The translations under genes were made by a program, and so were the position numbers. The notes under the pieces were generated by a model. The model did not search any database and had not been told where the DNA came from. It saw only the letters and a program-made list of their open reading frames with translations. A stretch of 64,000 nt of DNA, from positions 23,458,541-23,522,540 of the forward strand of contig CM055094.1 in NCBI GenBank assembly GCA_029204225.1. Direction: 5' to 3'. This DNA is from Diphasiastrum complanatum. Taxonomy: Eukaryota > Streptophyta > Lycopodiopsida > Lycopodiales > Lycopodiaceae. Shown one piece after another: positions 13,547 to 24,747 of the stretch (position 1 is the stretch's first letter; each line of letters starts with the position of its first letter).

Positions 13547-13769
13547 AGTAAAATTGATGATCTAGATGCTTCTGCCCTGCCATAGACTTCAATTTTTCTT
13601 TCATGTGAAAAACTAAAACTTGAGATTTCTGAATCAAATTCCTTGTTGTGACAGAACCAGAATCCTTTCTTGTCATTGCTAGTGTTGAGAAGAATTTTAT
13701 TTTGCCCGAGACCAATTCTATTGAATACCACCAAAGCTCTTAGACAAAATGTTGTTGCTTGAGGCGGCA
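13547..13769. other. spacer interrupting the palindrome array
   Basis: Unique sequence between the main array and a further palindrome copy near 13782. No gene was recognised. Confidence 0.4.
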
Positions 13770-13800
13770 AAGTACCAGAGCCGGCTCTAGTACTTTGTCG
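13770..13800. repeat. isolated copy of the palindrome core
   Basis: The words 'aaagtaccagagccggctct' and 'agtacttt' repeat the core of the palindromic array. The outer flank on the left is lost. Confidence 0.8.
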
Positions 13801-15782
13801 ATCCTGTGGGGATTTCTTTTTTGGTGAATCATCCTAAACTGAAGCAATATTCCTTTGCCACAGTGGTTGATTTTTACACAAGCTTCGCCATCAAATATCA
13901 TGTCAAATAAACCAAAACTGACACAAAAGAAAATATCACTACCAATTTCTCCTGAAAAAGTACTGAACGATAGAATGCTGCCAAAATGTCAAGAAGTCCA
14001 GTACGCATGTATGCACTGCCTTGTACAAGATATAAATAAATCAAAATAACATGAGTATACATGATCACTCACCAGCTTCACCACATGAAAGGGAGATTTA
14101 CAAAACCCCAGACGTTCAAAAGCCTAGGTGTACTGCGCTTTAGTTACAAAGCTCTTCAACTTACTTGTTAATGTAATACCACGATCTTGATCATAGTCTG
14201 AAGGCCCATATCATGTTATATGGTATATGTTATATGCTGTATGTTATAAGTCATATGCAAACTTTTCTTTAAAAGGCAAGAGTATCTAATGCGATGAGAA
14301 ATTGAGCAGGATAATTTTCTATATTACAATCTAACTCGTGTTATGATTTCAAGCTAATGACAGAGTATCCAATGGTAAGATCCTTTTGCAGTTGATCTAC
14401 AAACTGTAATGGATTTAACTCATCATGACGTTTTTGACTTTTTTTTCTCTGGGTGTAGATGCTATTGAAACGGTAGGGTCTTAATATCGGCTCCGATCAT
14501 CTTGTCGTAGCTCTCAACCCAATCCATTATGCAATGAGCAGTCAATTGAGAGAACCATAGCTGGAACTGACAGAACGGGCAACCATGCACTCGACACTAG
14601 TATTGCATCCTAGTTGACTACCCTGCCATCGATGTCTGAGTAGCATGCCGCTACTCCCTTGATCTTAGTGTTAGACATGAATCATATGCACTTGTTGGAT
14701 TATGAAAATGCTATCACTCTCATGGGGACAAATCTCTGCGTGACAACTAGTTAATTCTCATCATCTCCTTAATGCTTGTGTGCTTGGATTTAGGGTTGAG
14801 AGAAGGATAGGAAATGGCCACTACAGTTTTGGTGTCGTTGTCGGGGAGCTACGCCAATTTTTTAGTTTTCAGCAGCTTGGATGGATGTTAGCTTGCATTT
14901 AGGCATCTTGTTTTGGCATAATAGGGTTAAAATTGCATTTTAGGGTTAAATTGGGAGATATCTTCTTGATTTGAGTGAATTTTCTTGTTTGAAATGAGCT
15001 GCGATGTTGGGTGGATCTTGGGAGTCCAGATTTATAGCATGGACAACATCGAATTGAATTTCTAGCGCGGATGAGTGCTTCTTCTGCACAGATATGGATT
15101 TCAATACAGAGCACCTGAACTTCATGGAAAATATTCAATACCACTTAATAAAGGTTCAAAGAGAGACCAACTAGAGCCCAAAATAATAAATCCCGCGAAC
15201 AGCTATCGACAGAGTTGGTGGGGCGTGACTGAGGCAATGTGCTATTTAATGGTGAAAGCACGAATAATTGAATGGGTGTTCTCTGTCGGCTGATTCTATG
15301 ATCGATCTGTATGGGCAGCGGCCAGGCAAAGGTCCTTTGGCAGAGCTATCTCAAAGGGGGACCTTGTCTTTGTTATCTGTTAGTAAACCTGCCTGAGTGT
15401 CTTGCTTGTATGTATTCTTGGTGAGTCTTAGTACTCGTGCTTTGCCTGATTTGCATGATTGCTTGTGATTCAAGGAGCTGATGGCTCGAGAAGGAACCTT
15501 TCTTTTGAAGGCTAATACATCAAACAAAGAAATTCATTTTCTCTCTCTAGAATTTATTGATCCACAGGCTTCCTTTAATCATGCCTAGATCGTGTGAGGT
15601 GATTGCACATCGATATGAGCTCTCTGGACTTCGCTAGAACCGATCAAAGATTTCCAGCCATAGCAACTTGGCGTCGGCTGGATTTTGGTCATAGTGGTGC
15701 CGGGAGCAACAGTGCGCAGGGGCAATGTTGGCGCCAATGGCACCAGAAGTAAAGCTTGTAAAGGTAGCTTTACAACATCCAC
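13801..15782. other. no gene recognised
   Basis: Small frames only, on both strands, without motifs. The sequence near 14224-14260 is a short degenerate 'atatgttatat(g)' repetition. Nothing else was identified. Confidence 0.35.
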
Positions 15783-16223
15783 CAACACGTGTTGGGCATT
15801 GTGCTTAGCTCGTGCTGGTAGACGGAGGCAAGACCTGGCGCTAGTTGAGCTGCCCCCAAGTTTCTGTCTATTAGACTCCCCCTATAGTTTTGGTGTGATT
15901 CGGCGCGTCCCCTCTGTCCTGGAATATAGTACTTTCTGATAAAACACGCTTTTTTGGATTTAGTTTTTATTTTGCTGATTAAGCCTGGAAAGTGTGGCAG
16001 AATCAGTCTGGCTCCCGGACATGGGTCTCGAGATCCGTCCCGACAGCAGAATCAACTTGGTTCCTGACTAGGCCATGACTCGAGCTCCAAAGCTAGCTCA
16101 TGACTTGTGACTACTTGACTGGCTCACCATAGGTCGGAGGCTCAATCCTTGACTTTCTAGCTTGCTCTGGGACCTTAGGGAGCCTCACCCCTTAGAGTCT
16201 TACAGGGCACACTGGGTGCACCC
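15783..16223. repeat. dispersed repeat R, copy 2
   Basis: Homologous to 2928-3362 in the same orientation, with several short indels. The 13-base word 'agctttacaacat' lies just before this copy and just after copy 1. That would be expected if R is one monomer of a longer tandem unit. Confidence 0.85.
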
Positions 16224-16234
16224 GCGACATGTGT

Positions 16235-16895
16235 TTATTCTAGGATAGCCACTAGAGGTGGTATCCTCTTGTACTTATTTGGGGACCTCTTCACTGGGCC
16301 AGCTTTCAATATGAGACAGGTCGTCACGACTAGATTGTGGAAGGGTCATGCTTCTTTGGTTAGCCTTGTGCAGTTTTGCTTTAGAAAACACGTTTGTGAT
16401 GCCTCGAGTCAGTGTAGATTGTTTGACACCATTGTTTCACTACAGCTATGTATGCAACGGAGGCTTGGTGCACAGAGACTTCCGAGCCAATGGACTAGTA
16501 TTTCTCAGCTATAGGTCACTATGCTTGCATGTATGATCTGGGCCAAGTCCTCTGCTCCTCAACAAATTATCCTTGCTAAGTTTGAAGTCATACCACTTCA
16601 GGTTGAGGCTATTTTTATGTTGCTTACGTACGTACATCCATAGAGTGACAAGTCTCCCCTCAGATTCACGCTATCCACACATGGCTCTCCTTTCATGCAG
16701 TGTCAACGGCTTCTATGGGATGGTCAGCCTTTAGAGGTCGTCTCTTCTTACACATATTTGGGAGTCCTCATCATGGGCCCAATCTTCAGCATGAGACAAG
16801 CTGCTCTTGCCAAATTGGGTAAGGGGCACACATCTCTAGTCCATCTTGAGAGGTTTTGATTCAGTCGTTTTATACGTGATGCACTTGGATCCATC
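16235..16895 (+). pseudogene. LINE (non-LTR) reverse transcriptase fragments
   Basis: Two pieces in + orientation encode the end of a non-LTR RT. At 16690-16880 the frame reads WDGQPLEVVSSYTYLGVLI and then MRQAALAKLGKGHTSLVHLE, the typical 'YLGV' block. At 16250-16530 a related stretch reads FTGPAFNMRQ..., then CRLFDTIVS, and continues to LAKFEVIPLQVEAIFML near 16580-16620. The C-terminal piece precedes the more N-terminal piece, so two truncated copies are joined or the order is rearranged. Stops and frame changes show it is dead. The subfamily is not determined. Confidence 0.6.
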
Positions 16896-18633
16896 TTTGA
16901 TGTAGAAGCTGCAGACAATGTTGGCTCCATTTGATCCCGTGTCAGTTGGTTTGTCGCTGTTGGCTGTCCTTCATTAAAGAGGTGAATGAGATTGAGAGGG
17001 ATGGCTGGCTCAGGTTCAGTTGTGTCGTTCTTTTCTAATTGGTCCCCTAGCACAGCTCTGACGACGCAAGGTCTTCTGCCATTATATAATAACACAAGAT
17101 TAACCCCTTTTGCCAAGAAGGCCACCACGTGTTTGTTAAACCAGCTTAGTCTCAAGATAGCATCGAAAGCATCCATCTTCAAGATTGTGAACGTTAATCG
17201 ATTTTTCCAGGTGCCCAACAAGATTGGTAAGTTGGTTGCCAATCTACAAGTTGTCATTGTACCTTTTGCGGTCTCCTGACAAATAGGGGTCACATTTTCT
17301 TCACATTGAATGCCCAATTCCCCTGCCAGGCTTTCTGACAAGTAGTTATGCGATGCTCCCAGGTCTACTATGAAGTGAATGATCTTGTCTTGGATACAAC
17401 CTTTCAGGTACAATAGCTTTGATCCTCTCGTAGGAGTCGCCGTGAGATGTTCACGATAAGCTGCAAGTGCCCCTATTTGCTGTAAGGCATTCAGGTCGGA
17501 CTCCGTCAAATCCGTTTCTGGGTCTTCTTCATCATATTGTTCACCATATTCTTGATCAAATGTCTCTCTTTCCATCCTATCAAATACCTCGGTCACCGCC
17601 ATGATTTGTTTGTTCAATGGTTTGGGGCATGACCTCCAAGAGTGACCTTGCTAATGATAGTTAAAGTAGTGCATGGCACTGCCCACCGTGGGTGAGCTGT
17701 TGATGTGACTAGCTGAAGGTCCAACGTTGTTCTTTCTTTGAAAAGTGTTCCCTCCACTGCTGCCTTGGTTGCCAAATCCTGTTTTTGCTGGGAATTTGTT
17801 CATACTACTTGAGGCTTGGTTTCCATTTAAAGCTGAGTCCCCCCTTGAAAAAAAGCTCGGACTCGATCTGGATCCAGTAAATACTCTTGTTGAGGTTGAG
17901 GGGTTAGTTGGCGCCAATGTGGTCTCATAATTGCAGACCATTTCAGCTGCTCGAATAGTTGAATTGAAGTCATTGCGCATGTAGCTGTGTATTGCTCACC
18001 AGGTCCAAGACTGCATTCCAGACAAGAGATAGTGGGTCTTGTCAGCCTTGGACATATCTTCAATAACCCATACACTCTGTCTGAATTTATTTAGGTACTC
18101 TCGCAATGAATCTTTCTGCTTGAGTCCTGATAATTCTGTCCTCAATCTCATGTGTGAATCCTTAGGTATGAACTCCTCTTGTAACGTAGTTTTGAACGCG
18201 TCCGATGTTTGGAATTGCATTCCTGCCACCCGGTACTAGTTTGTAGTGTAGCTTTAAAAATATGCTAATGCCAGGTCCGCTCTTTCTTCTTCAGGAGTGT
18301 TCATCAGACGGAAGTAATGGTCCATGTGAAACAACCAATCTTCCACAGTTCGAATGTCATGCTCTCCTTTGCAGTAGGTGGTGCTTTTACTTTGGCAGTC
18401 TTCTTCGGGCCTTCTGTGTTTTGCGCTCGTGTCCATTGGTATGAGTGGAGGAGGTGCCCCTGCATTCCTCTTGTTGCCTCCAGCTCTTCAAACCTGGCTT
18501 TGAGCTGTGTTAGCCCGTCTCTCATTTCTCTAGCGAGGTTGAATTGACTGTGATTCATGGCTCGCAGGGATGCTTGCCATTCTTTCCTTTTTGTTTCTCT
18601 GTCCTTCTTCACTTCACTAAGCATAGCTGTCAT
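16896..18633 (-). pseudogene. Ty3/gypsy gag-protease remnant (antisense)
   Basis: Read on the minus strand, the order is an N-terminal coil (18633-18304), a Retrotrans_gag core (18436-17996, with FKTTLQEEFIPKDSHMRLRT and SLREYLNKFRQSVWV), a degraded zinc knuckle near 17630-17660, and a retropepsin-like domain (about 17400-16990, with FIVDLGASHNYLSE). From 18436 to 16896 the frame is kept and broken only by stops at 18254, 18236, 17996 and 17651. A frameshift separates the first block. In the knuckle, two expected cysteines read Tyr and one position is TAG. No RT or integrase follows, because the element is cut by LINE sequence. Confidence 0.75.
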
Positions 18634-18649
18634 TGCACTTGATAAGTAT

Positions 18650-20143
18650 AGGGAATTCTACATCAAATGACAACTCCCTATACGCCTCAACAAAATGGTG
18701 TTGCCGAGCGAAAGAATCGCACACTCATGGAGATGGCTCGTTGCATGCTCAAAGCAAAGGGGCTGCCTCACAAGTTTTGGGCTGAAGCGGTTATAACGGC
18801 AGCATACATAAGCAATCGTGGTCCTACTAAAGCATTGAAAGTATTAACTCCTTATGAAGTTTGGTATGGAAAGAAGCCTACAATCTCTCACTTTCGCATT
18901 TTTGGTTGTATGGCTTTCATTCCAGATAAACTTCGTACAAAGCTTGAAGATGAAGGAGTTAAATGCATTTTTGTTGGCTATAGTAGTGAAAGCAAAGGCT
19001 ATAGGCTGTTCAATTTATAAGATTATTGTTAGTCGTGATGTGCATTTTGATGAAAAGAATTCATTGGATGCGGCCCCAACTCATATCTTGAAGGGGGACA
19101 GCCCACATAGTGTGAATGTTGAAGTTTTTCAAGATTTGGTACCATCTTCTATTGTTGGAGATAAGGAGCAGCAATCAACAAGTTTCGACCTGCCCAACAC
19201 CTCATCAATTTTAGAGCCTAATGTTCATCAAGAACCGCCCGTTGTTGCTCAAAATCAGCTTGCAGGAACTGTTGGACAGCAAGGACCAGTTTTGGAAGAT
19301 CTTGGACAGCCAAGTGCGGTGTCGGAAGATCTTGGACAACAAATTGTAAGAAGAGACATGGCTGTTGGACAGCCCAAAACAGTCCCACGGTGGCTGTTGT
19401 CGACTTTGCGGGACAACAAAGTAAGTTCATTTTATGATGGAAAGACACATGCCTCTACAAAATCAGTGGACTATGCTGATTTTTCAGATTTTGCTCTTAT
19501 ATCTCATGGAGATGTTGCAGAAGAACCTGTTTTCTATGAGCAAGCCAAGGGGGTAAAATGTTGGGAGGATGCGATGCAAGATGAGTATGACTCACTTATG
19601 AAAAACCAGATTTGGGTTCTTGTTGATCGTCCTCATGGGAAGAAGGCAATTGGTTCTAAATGGGTATACAAAATCAAGTATAAGGCAAATGGTACCATTG
19701 AAAGGTACAAGGCAAGGCTCGTTGCCAAAGGCTATGCTCAGCAAAAGGGGATTGATTATGAGGAGACTTTTTCTCCTACTGCTCGGATGACTATCGTGAG
19801 GGTAGTAACCTCTTTGGCTGCCCACTTTGGTTGGCGTTTGCGGCAACTTGACATAAAGACAACATTCCTCAATGATGATCTCAATGAGGAAGTGTACCTT
19901 CAACAACCTGCTGGTTTTTTGGTTGAAGGCCAAGAAGATAAAGTTTGTCTTCTCAAGAAGGCACTTTATGGACTGAAGCAAGCTCCGAGGATGTGGTATC
20001 AAAAGATACATGCCTACTTTTGTGATCAAGGGTTTACTAATAGTCCTAGCGAATCTACTCTTTATGTCATGCATACTTCAGATTATATCATCATTATTTT
20101 GCTTTATGTTGATGATATTATTATTATGGGAAGTAATGAGCAG
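18650..20143 (+). pseudogene. old Ty1/copia pol, first part (integrase end to RT), interrupted
   Basis: The region starts inside integrase (TTPYTPQQNGVAERKNRT at 18669 on) and runs through the integrase C-terminus (FVGYSSESKGYRLF), the linker and the RT: ARLVAKGYAQQKGIDYEETF, then YGLKQAPRMWY, then LLYVDDIIIMG. A one-base frameshift near 19005-19018 separates two frames. The 5' LTR, gag, protease and integrase N-terminus are missing, and the left edge abuts the antisense gypsy relic. At 20143 the frame is cut by insertion of the young copia element and resumes at 26574. Confidence 0.9.
20139..20143. repeat. target-site duplication AGCAG (left)
   Basis: AGCAG lies directly before the LTR start and is repeated at 26574-26578, directly after the other LTR. 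Confidence 0.93.
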
Positions 20144-20798
20144 TGTGAAAAATACAGATCCTAAGTGGTTCTAAACTCCAAGATCATTGGCTTGAATGCT
20201 TGCACTCCAAACTACATAAGCTAGGAATTGGCAACACATTCTATGCTACCTAGAATGCAAAGAACTTGATCAAAAAGCATTTATCACAAATGGAAACTTC
20301 CATAAACATCAAGTGCGGCCCAAAATAGCATTATACAGTCCATAATACATCAGCCTACCACTTTTGGAAAGCACCTAAGATCATACACAATAGCTTGAAG
20401 ACAATACACACAACAATGCTCTCAATGGAGGAAGAAACAATGACAATGATCTATTGATCTCAATGAAGCATACAAAAGGTTTCTCCAACCTGTTCTCCAC
20501 GACTTCCCTACTATTTATGGATGAGGAAGATGACTCTCTCTCCTCTCTCTAGAAGGTACTTGACCCTAGATATTCCCTATATAGGAAAAATAGCTAAAAA
20601 TGGCTTATATGACCAAAATACATCAAAATGGTCTCATTTTGAAGGGTATGAAGTTTGACACTTCATCATACTGAAAAAATACAGTAAATAAAAACATTGT
20701 GGCCTGGTTCACACGTGCAAAACTCCAGAACCAAAACTATTTACAATTTTAGCCAATTTAGGTCTCAAACTAGCTAGGAAATGTTGACAATTTTCACA
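20144..20798 (-). repeat. 3' LTR of element D
   Basis: 655 bp. It starts TGTGAAAAATAC and ends GACAATTTTCACA on the + strand. A TATA-like word ctatatagg (20577-20585) could place the promoter when read on the minus strand. Confidence 0.95.
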
Positions 20799-23700
20799 CT
20801 CCCTCTTCAACATTGGATGCTAGTTTCAACATAGTCTTTGAGCACATTCCAAGATTAGATCTATGCATTAAATATAGGTCCTTTCCCAATGGTTTGGTGA
20901 AGATATCAGCCACACACTCCTTTGAAGAGACATGTTGAAGCTCCACCTCTTTGGCAATGACTTGATCTCTCACAAAATGGTGAGCAATCTCAATGTGCTT
21001 GCTCCTTGCATGAAAAACAGGATTGCTTGCCAAGCTTTGGGCTGAAAGGTTATCACAAAGTATGATTGGAGTCTTCTCTGGTTCCAGCAAGTGAAGATCC
21101 AATAACATCCTCTTGATCCAAAGAATCTCCTTGGTGCATGTTGTTAATGCCTTGTACTCGGCTTCGGTGGAAGATAGAGAGATAGTTGGTTGCTTCTTTG
21201 ATAGCCATGAGACCACTCCATCTCCAAGATAGATTGCAAAGGCACTTGTTGACTTCCTATCCATTTGATCACCTGCAAAATCTGAATCTGAAAATCCACA
21301 AAGGTTAGGTGTAGTACCTCCATACAAGATGCCAAAATCTCTAGATCCCGAGATGTATCTAAGTACTCTCTTTCCTAGCTTCCAATGAGCCTCACTAGGA
21401 TCTTGCATAAATTGACTTAGTTTACCAACCACAAAGCTTAGATCAGGTCTTGTGATGGTTAACCATATAAGAGATCCTATTAGCTTTCTATAGAGAGTAA
21501 TGTCCTTGAAGGATCTTTCATTACTTCTTGTAGTTAGCTTTACATTTGATTCCATAGGAGTAGAAACAACTTTACAATCTTCCATATGAAACCTTTTTAG
21601 AATAGAGTTAACATACTTTTCTTGACATATGAATGTAGATTTAGAAGTTCTAATAATCTCTATTCCTAAGATATAATGAAGTTTACCAAGATCTTGAATT
21701 TCAAACTCTCTTTTGAGTGCCATCTTGATTTCATCTATATCTAGATTGTTACCACCACTTAAGATAATGTCATCAACATAGATCAAAAGTAAAGTGATAT
21801 CATTTTCATTCAATCTAAAGTAGAGAGAATGATCATACTCACTCATAACAAAGTTTTGAGAAAGTAAGAAGGAATTGAGCTTAGCATACCAACTCCTTGG
21901 TGCTTGCTTTAGCCCATACAAACTCTTTTGGAGATAGCACACATGATTAGGCTCATCATGTGAAACATAGCCCTCGGGTTGCTCCATGTAAATATCTTCT
22001 TCAAGATCACCATTCAAGAAGGCATTAGTAACATCCATTTGCCACATATCCCAATCATAAAGAGTTGCAAGAGAGATTAGGATTCGAATAGTTACCATCT
22101 TTGCCACGGGTGCAAAGGTCTCATCATAGTCAATACCATATTCTTGAGCATACCCCTTTGCCACCAACCTTGCCTTGTACTTGTTGATTGATCCATCTTG
22201 ATTTGTCTTGATCTTGAAGATCCACTTACAACCAATTGCCTTCTTGTCCTTTGGAAGCTTTACCAACCTCCATGTGTTGCTTTTGATGAGTGCTTGATGC
22301 TCATGATCCATGGCTTGGATCCATTCCTTCTTTTGAATTGCTTCACCTACACAAGTTGGTTCATCAAAAGAGGTAAGAAAAGCAAAGTTAGAGTTGTCCA
22401 CCACTTGCTTTCCTTTTTCATCATAGGTTAGCCTTGATGGCTTAGCCCTTTGCCTTTGAGTCTTCCTTGAAGTTTGCTTTGGAGTGGCATCTCCATCTTC
22501 ATCCAAGACATCTTGCACATCATGATGATTAGTAGGCACATCAACATCAACATCAACAACATTGGAAACATTCTCTTCATGAAAGATGACATCCCTACTT
22601 ATGACAACTTTCTTTGTAGAAGGAATGTACACTTTGTAAGCCTTGCTTACTTCACTATAGCCAACAAACACACCCTTCTTTGATGAAGGATCTTCTTTAG
22701 TTCTATCATCAAGTGTGATATTGACAAAACATGTACATCCAAAGATCCTACAATGCTTGACACTCAGCCTTCTACCATAAAGAACCTCATGAGGAGTTTT
22801 ACCATCCAAGGAAGCACTTGTCCATCTATTACATAGATAGTTAGCACATGCTAAAGCTTCCCCCCAAAAAGACTTAGCAAGATTAGCATGTAGTCTCATT
22901 GCCTTGGCACATTCACAAAGGGTTCTATTCTTCCTCTCGGCCACTCCATTCTGTTGTGGAGTCCTAGGACTAGACATCTCCCTCTTAATCCCATGTGCTA
23001 TACAAAAGTCTTTGAACCTATTTGAGGTGTATTCCCCTCCATTATCAGATCTTAAGCATTTGATCTTTGTATTGAATTGGTTTTCCATTTCATTCTTGAA
23101 CTTGACAAATGCAGCAAACACTTCATCCTTACTTTTAAGAAGATAGATCCAAGTATACCTACTAAAGTCATCAATGAAAGTTGCATACATCTTTGCCCCA
23201 CCATTGCTTGTTGTACTAGAAGAATGAATATCAGAATGCACAAGTTGAAAAGCTTCTTTAGATCTAGAAGTAGATCTAGAATAAGCAAGTCTATGAGATT
23301 TGGACAAGGCACAATGTTCACAAACACTATTGTTTGCAACAAGACTTTTAGGGAGACCAAGAACAAGCTCTTTCTTTGCCATTACCTCCAAAGATTTGAA
23401 GTTGGGATGGCCCAACCTCTTGTGCCAAACTTCTTGGTTTGTCAATTGCTCCCTAGCCATACATCCTTCATGATTAGAGATCACACATGCATCAAGCTTG
23501 AAAAGTTTACCATGCCTCCTACCTTGAGCAATCAAGGATCCACATTTACTTATCAAACATGCATCTCCAATGAACTCCACATCAAGTCCTTTGTCAATCA
23601 TTTGACTTACACTAAGCAAATTCTTAGTGATTGAAGGAATGTACAAAACATTTTCAAGATTTGCTTTCCTATTTGTTGAAAGGGAAATAGGAATAGTGCC

Positions 23701-24747
23701 TATGCCTTTGATGTCACATTGACCATCATTTGCAGTGTAGATGATGTTACCTTCTCCCTCATAAGACAATAAGGATGTAAAGTATTCCTTATGTCTTGTC
23801 ATGTGAGATGAGGCTCCACTATCAATCCACCAAGGATCATTATCATCTATGTTGGCTAACAAACTTGAAGTCATAACAAGTGATTCACATGTGTTATGTT
23901 CTTCCTCATCTATTGTAAGATTTCCTTGCCTCTCTCCTTGCTCTCTTTTCTTCTTATAACATTCATTTGCAAAATGACCTTTTATCCCACAATAAAAGCA
24001 CTTGAACTTTGACTTATTGTTCTTAGTAGAAGAGGAAGAGGAAGAGTGATCATCATGATCAAAGTTACCACCTTTGGACCATTTCCCTTTGCCTTTACCT
24101 TTGCCCTTGAATTTGCCTTTTGTGAAGAAAGCCTCTTCACCTCCACCTTGCAAGGATGCACCATCAAGCTTTGATTGCAACCTATGTTCTTCAGCCAATA
24201 AGATTTCTTGCAAGTCAACCACACTTGGCAAGACTCTTTGAATGGCAAAACTTTGCACAAGGTTAGCATGTTCATTTAGCAAACCATTCAACATAACTTG
24301 GACTATTTCACCATCTTTTATGTTCTCATCAATGCATGCTAAATCATCACTTAGGGACTTAACTCTCAAGATAAATGCATGAGCACTTTCACCCTCTCTT
24401 TTCCTACTAGAAAATATTTGTCTCCTTAGGGTCAATACCCTAGATGTGGACTTTGATTCAAAGAGCTTCTTTAAGGCATTCCATGCCTCACTTGCACTTT
24501 GACACTTTCCAACTTCCTTGACAAGTTCATTTGTAACATTCATTTTAATGATATGAAGAGCCCTTTTGGCCTTCTTATCAAACCTTTGTTGCTCTTGAAG
24601 TGTGAGAGGTCTCTCTTCAATTTCTGCAACTATGTCCATGAGTTCATTCAACTCAAGTAAGGACTCCATCCTCACTTTCCAAGTAGAGTAGTTTGATGAA
24701 CTCAACCTTTCACTAGACTCTAGCATGATCCCACCATTGGAAGCCAT
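20794..24747 (-). CDS. copia gag-pol polyprotein, full length (1317 aa)
   Basis: One uninterrupted frame encodes all copia domains in order. Gag spans about 1-230. A CCHC zinc knuckle is at 250-263 (CFYCGIKGHFANEC) and the aspartic protease DSGAS at 309-313. A GAG-pre-integrase zinc-binding block follows (H442, CEHC 475-478). Integrase has a D506-D568-35-E604 triad and a VGYSE block near 697. RT runs about 820-1060 with YVDD at 990-993. RNase H has D1154, E1195 and D1232 and ends in ADIFTKPL near 1280. The length is normal for copia. The ATG at 24747 gives MASNGGIMLESSERL, the usual gag start of this clade. The TGA is supplied by the first bases of the 3' LTR. The product would replicate the element through virus-like particles. 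No defect is visible. Confidence 0.95.
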   Translation of the reverse strand: MASNGGIMLESSERLSSSNYSTWKVRMESLLELNELMDIVAEIEERPLTLQEQQRFDKKAKRALHIIKMNVTNELVKEVGKCQSASEAWNALKKLFESKSTSRVLTLRRQIFSSRKREGESAHAFILRVKSLSDDLACIDENIKDGEIVQVMLNGLLNEHANLVQSFAIQRVLPSVVDLQEILLAEEHRLQSKLDGASLQGGGEEAFFTKGKFKGKGKGKGKWSKGGNFDHDDHSSSSSSTKNNKSKFKCFYCGIKGHFANECYKKKREQGERQGNLTIDEEEHNTCESLVMTSSLLANIDDNDPWWIDSGASSHMTRHKEYFTSLLSYEGEGNIIYTANDGQCDIKGIGTIPISLSTNRKANLENVLYIPSITKNLLSVSQMIDKGLDVEFIGDACLISKCGSLIAQGRRHGKLFKLDACVISNHEGCMAREQLTNQEVWHKRLGHPNFKSLEVMAKKELVLGLPKSLVANNSVCEHCALSKSHRLAYSRSTSRSKEAFQLVHSDIHSSSTTSNGGAKMYATFIDDFSRYTWIYLLKSKDEVFAAFVKFKNEMENQFNTKIKCLRSDNGGEYTSNRFKDFCIAHGIKREMSSPRTPQQNGVAERKNRTLCECAKAMRLHANLAKSFWGEALACANYLCNRWTSASLDGKTPHEVLYGRRLSVKHCRIFGCTCFVNITLDDRTKEDPSSKKGVFVGYSEVSKAYKVYIPSTKKVVISRDVIFHEENVSNVVDVDVDVPTNHHDVQDVLDEDGDATPKQTSRKTQRQRAKPSRLTYDEKGKQVVDNSNFAFLTSFDEPTCVGEAIQKKEWIQAMDHEHQALIKSNTWRLVKLPKDKKAIGCKWIFKIKTNQDGSINKYKARLVAKGYAQEYGIDYDETFAPVAKMVTIRILISLATLYDWDMWQMDVTNAFLNGDLEEDIYMEQPEGYVSHDEPNHVCYLQKSLYGLKQAPRSWYAKLNSFLLSQNFVMSEYDHSLYFRLNENDITLLLIYVDDIILSGGNNLDIDEIKMALKREFEIQDLGKLHYILGIEIIRTSKSTFICQEKYVNSILKRFHMEDCKVVSTPMESNVKLTTRSNERSFKDITLYRKLIGSLIWLTITRPDLSFVVGKLSQFMQDPSEAHWKLGKRVLRYISGSRDFGILYGGTTPNLCGFSDSDFAGDQMDRKSTSAFAIYLGDGVVSWLSKKQPTISLSSTEAEYKALTTCTKEILWIKRMLLDLHLLEPEKTPIILCDNLSAQSLASNPVFHARSKHIEIAHHFVRDQVIAKEVELQHVSSKECVADIFTKPLGKDLYLMHRSNLGMCSKTMLKLASNVEEGV
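20799..20808 (-). promoter_or_regulatory. polypurine tract of element D
   Basis: On the minus strand GAAGAGGGAG lies directly upstream of the 3' LTR start TGTGAAAATTG. This is the usual place for the plus-strand primer. The tract is also the last coding codons of gag-pol. Confidence 0.85.

Noticed and set aside
12972-13770. Five overlapping minus-strand frames of 66-81 codons
   Set aside because: They are produced by the tandem palindromic unit. Their proteins are repeats of one another and have no known domain.
21144-23634. Frames of 60-185 codons on both strands inside element D
   Set aside because: They overlap the intact gag-pol in other frames and have no motifs of their own.
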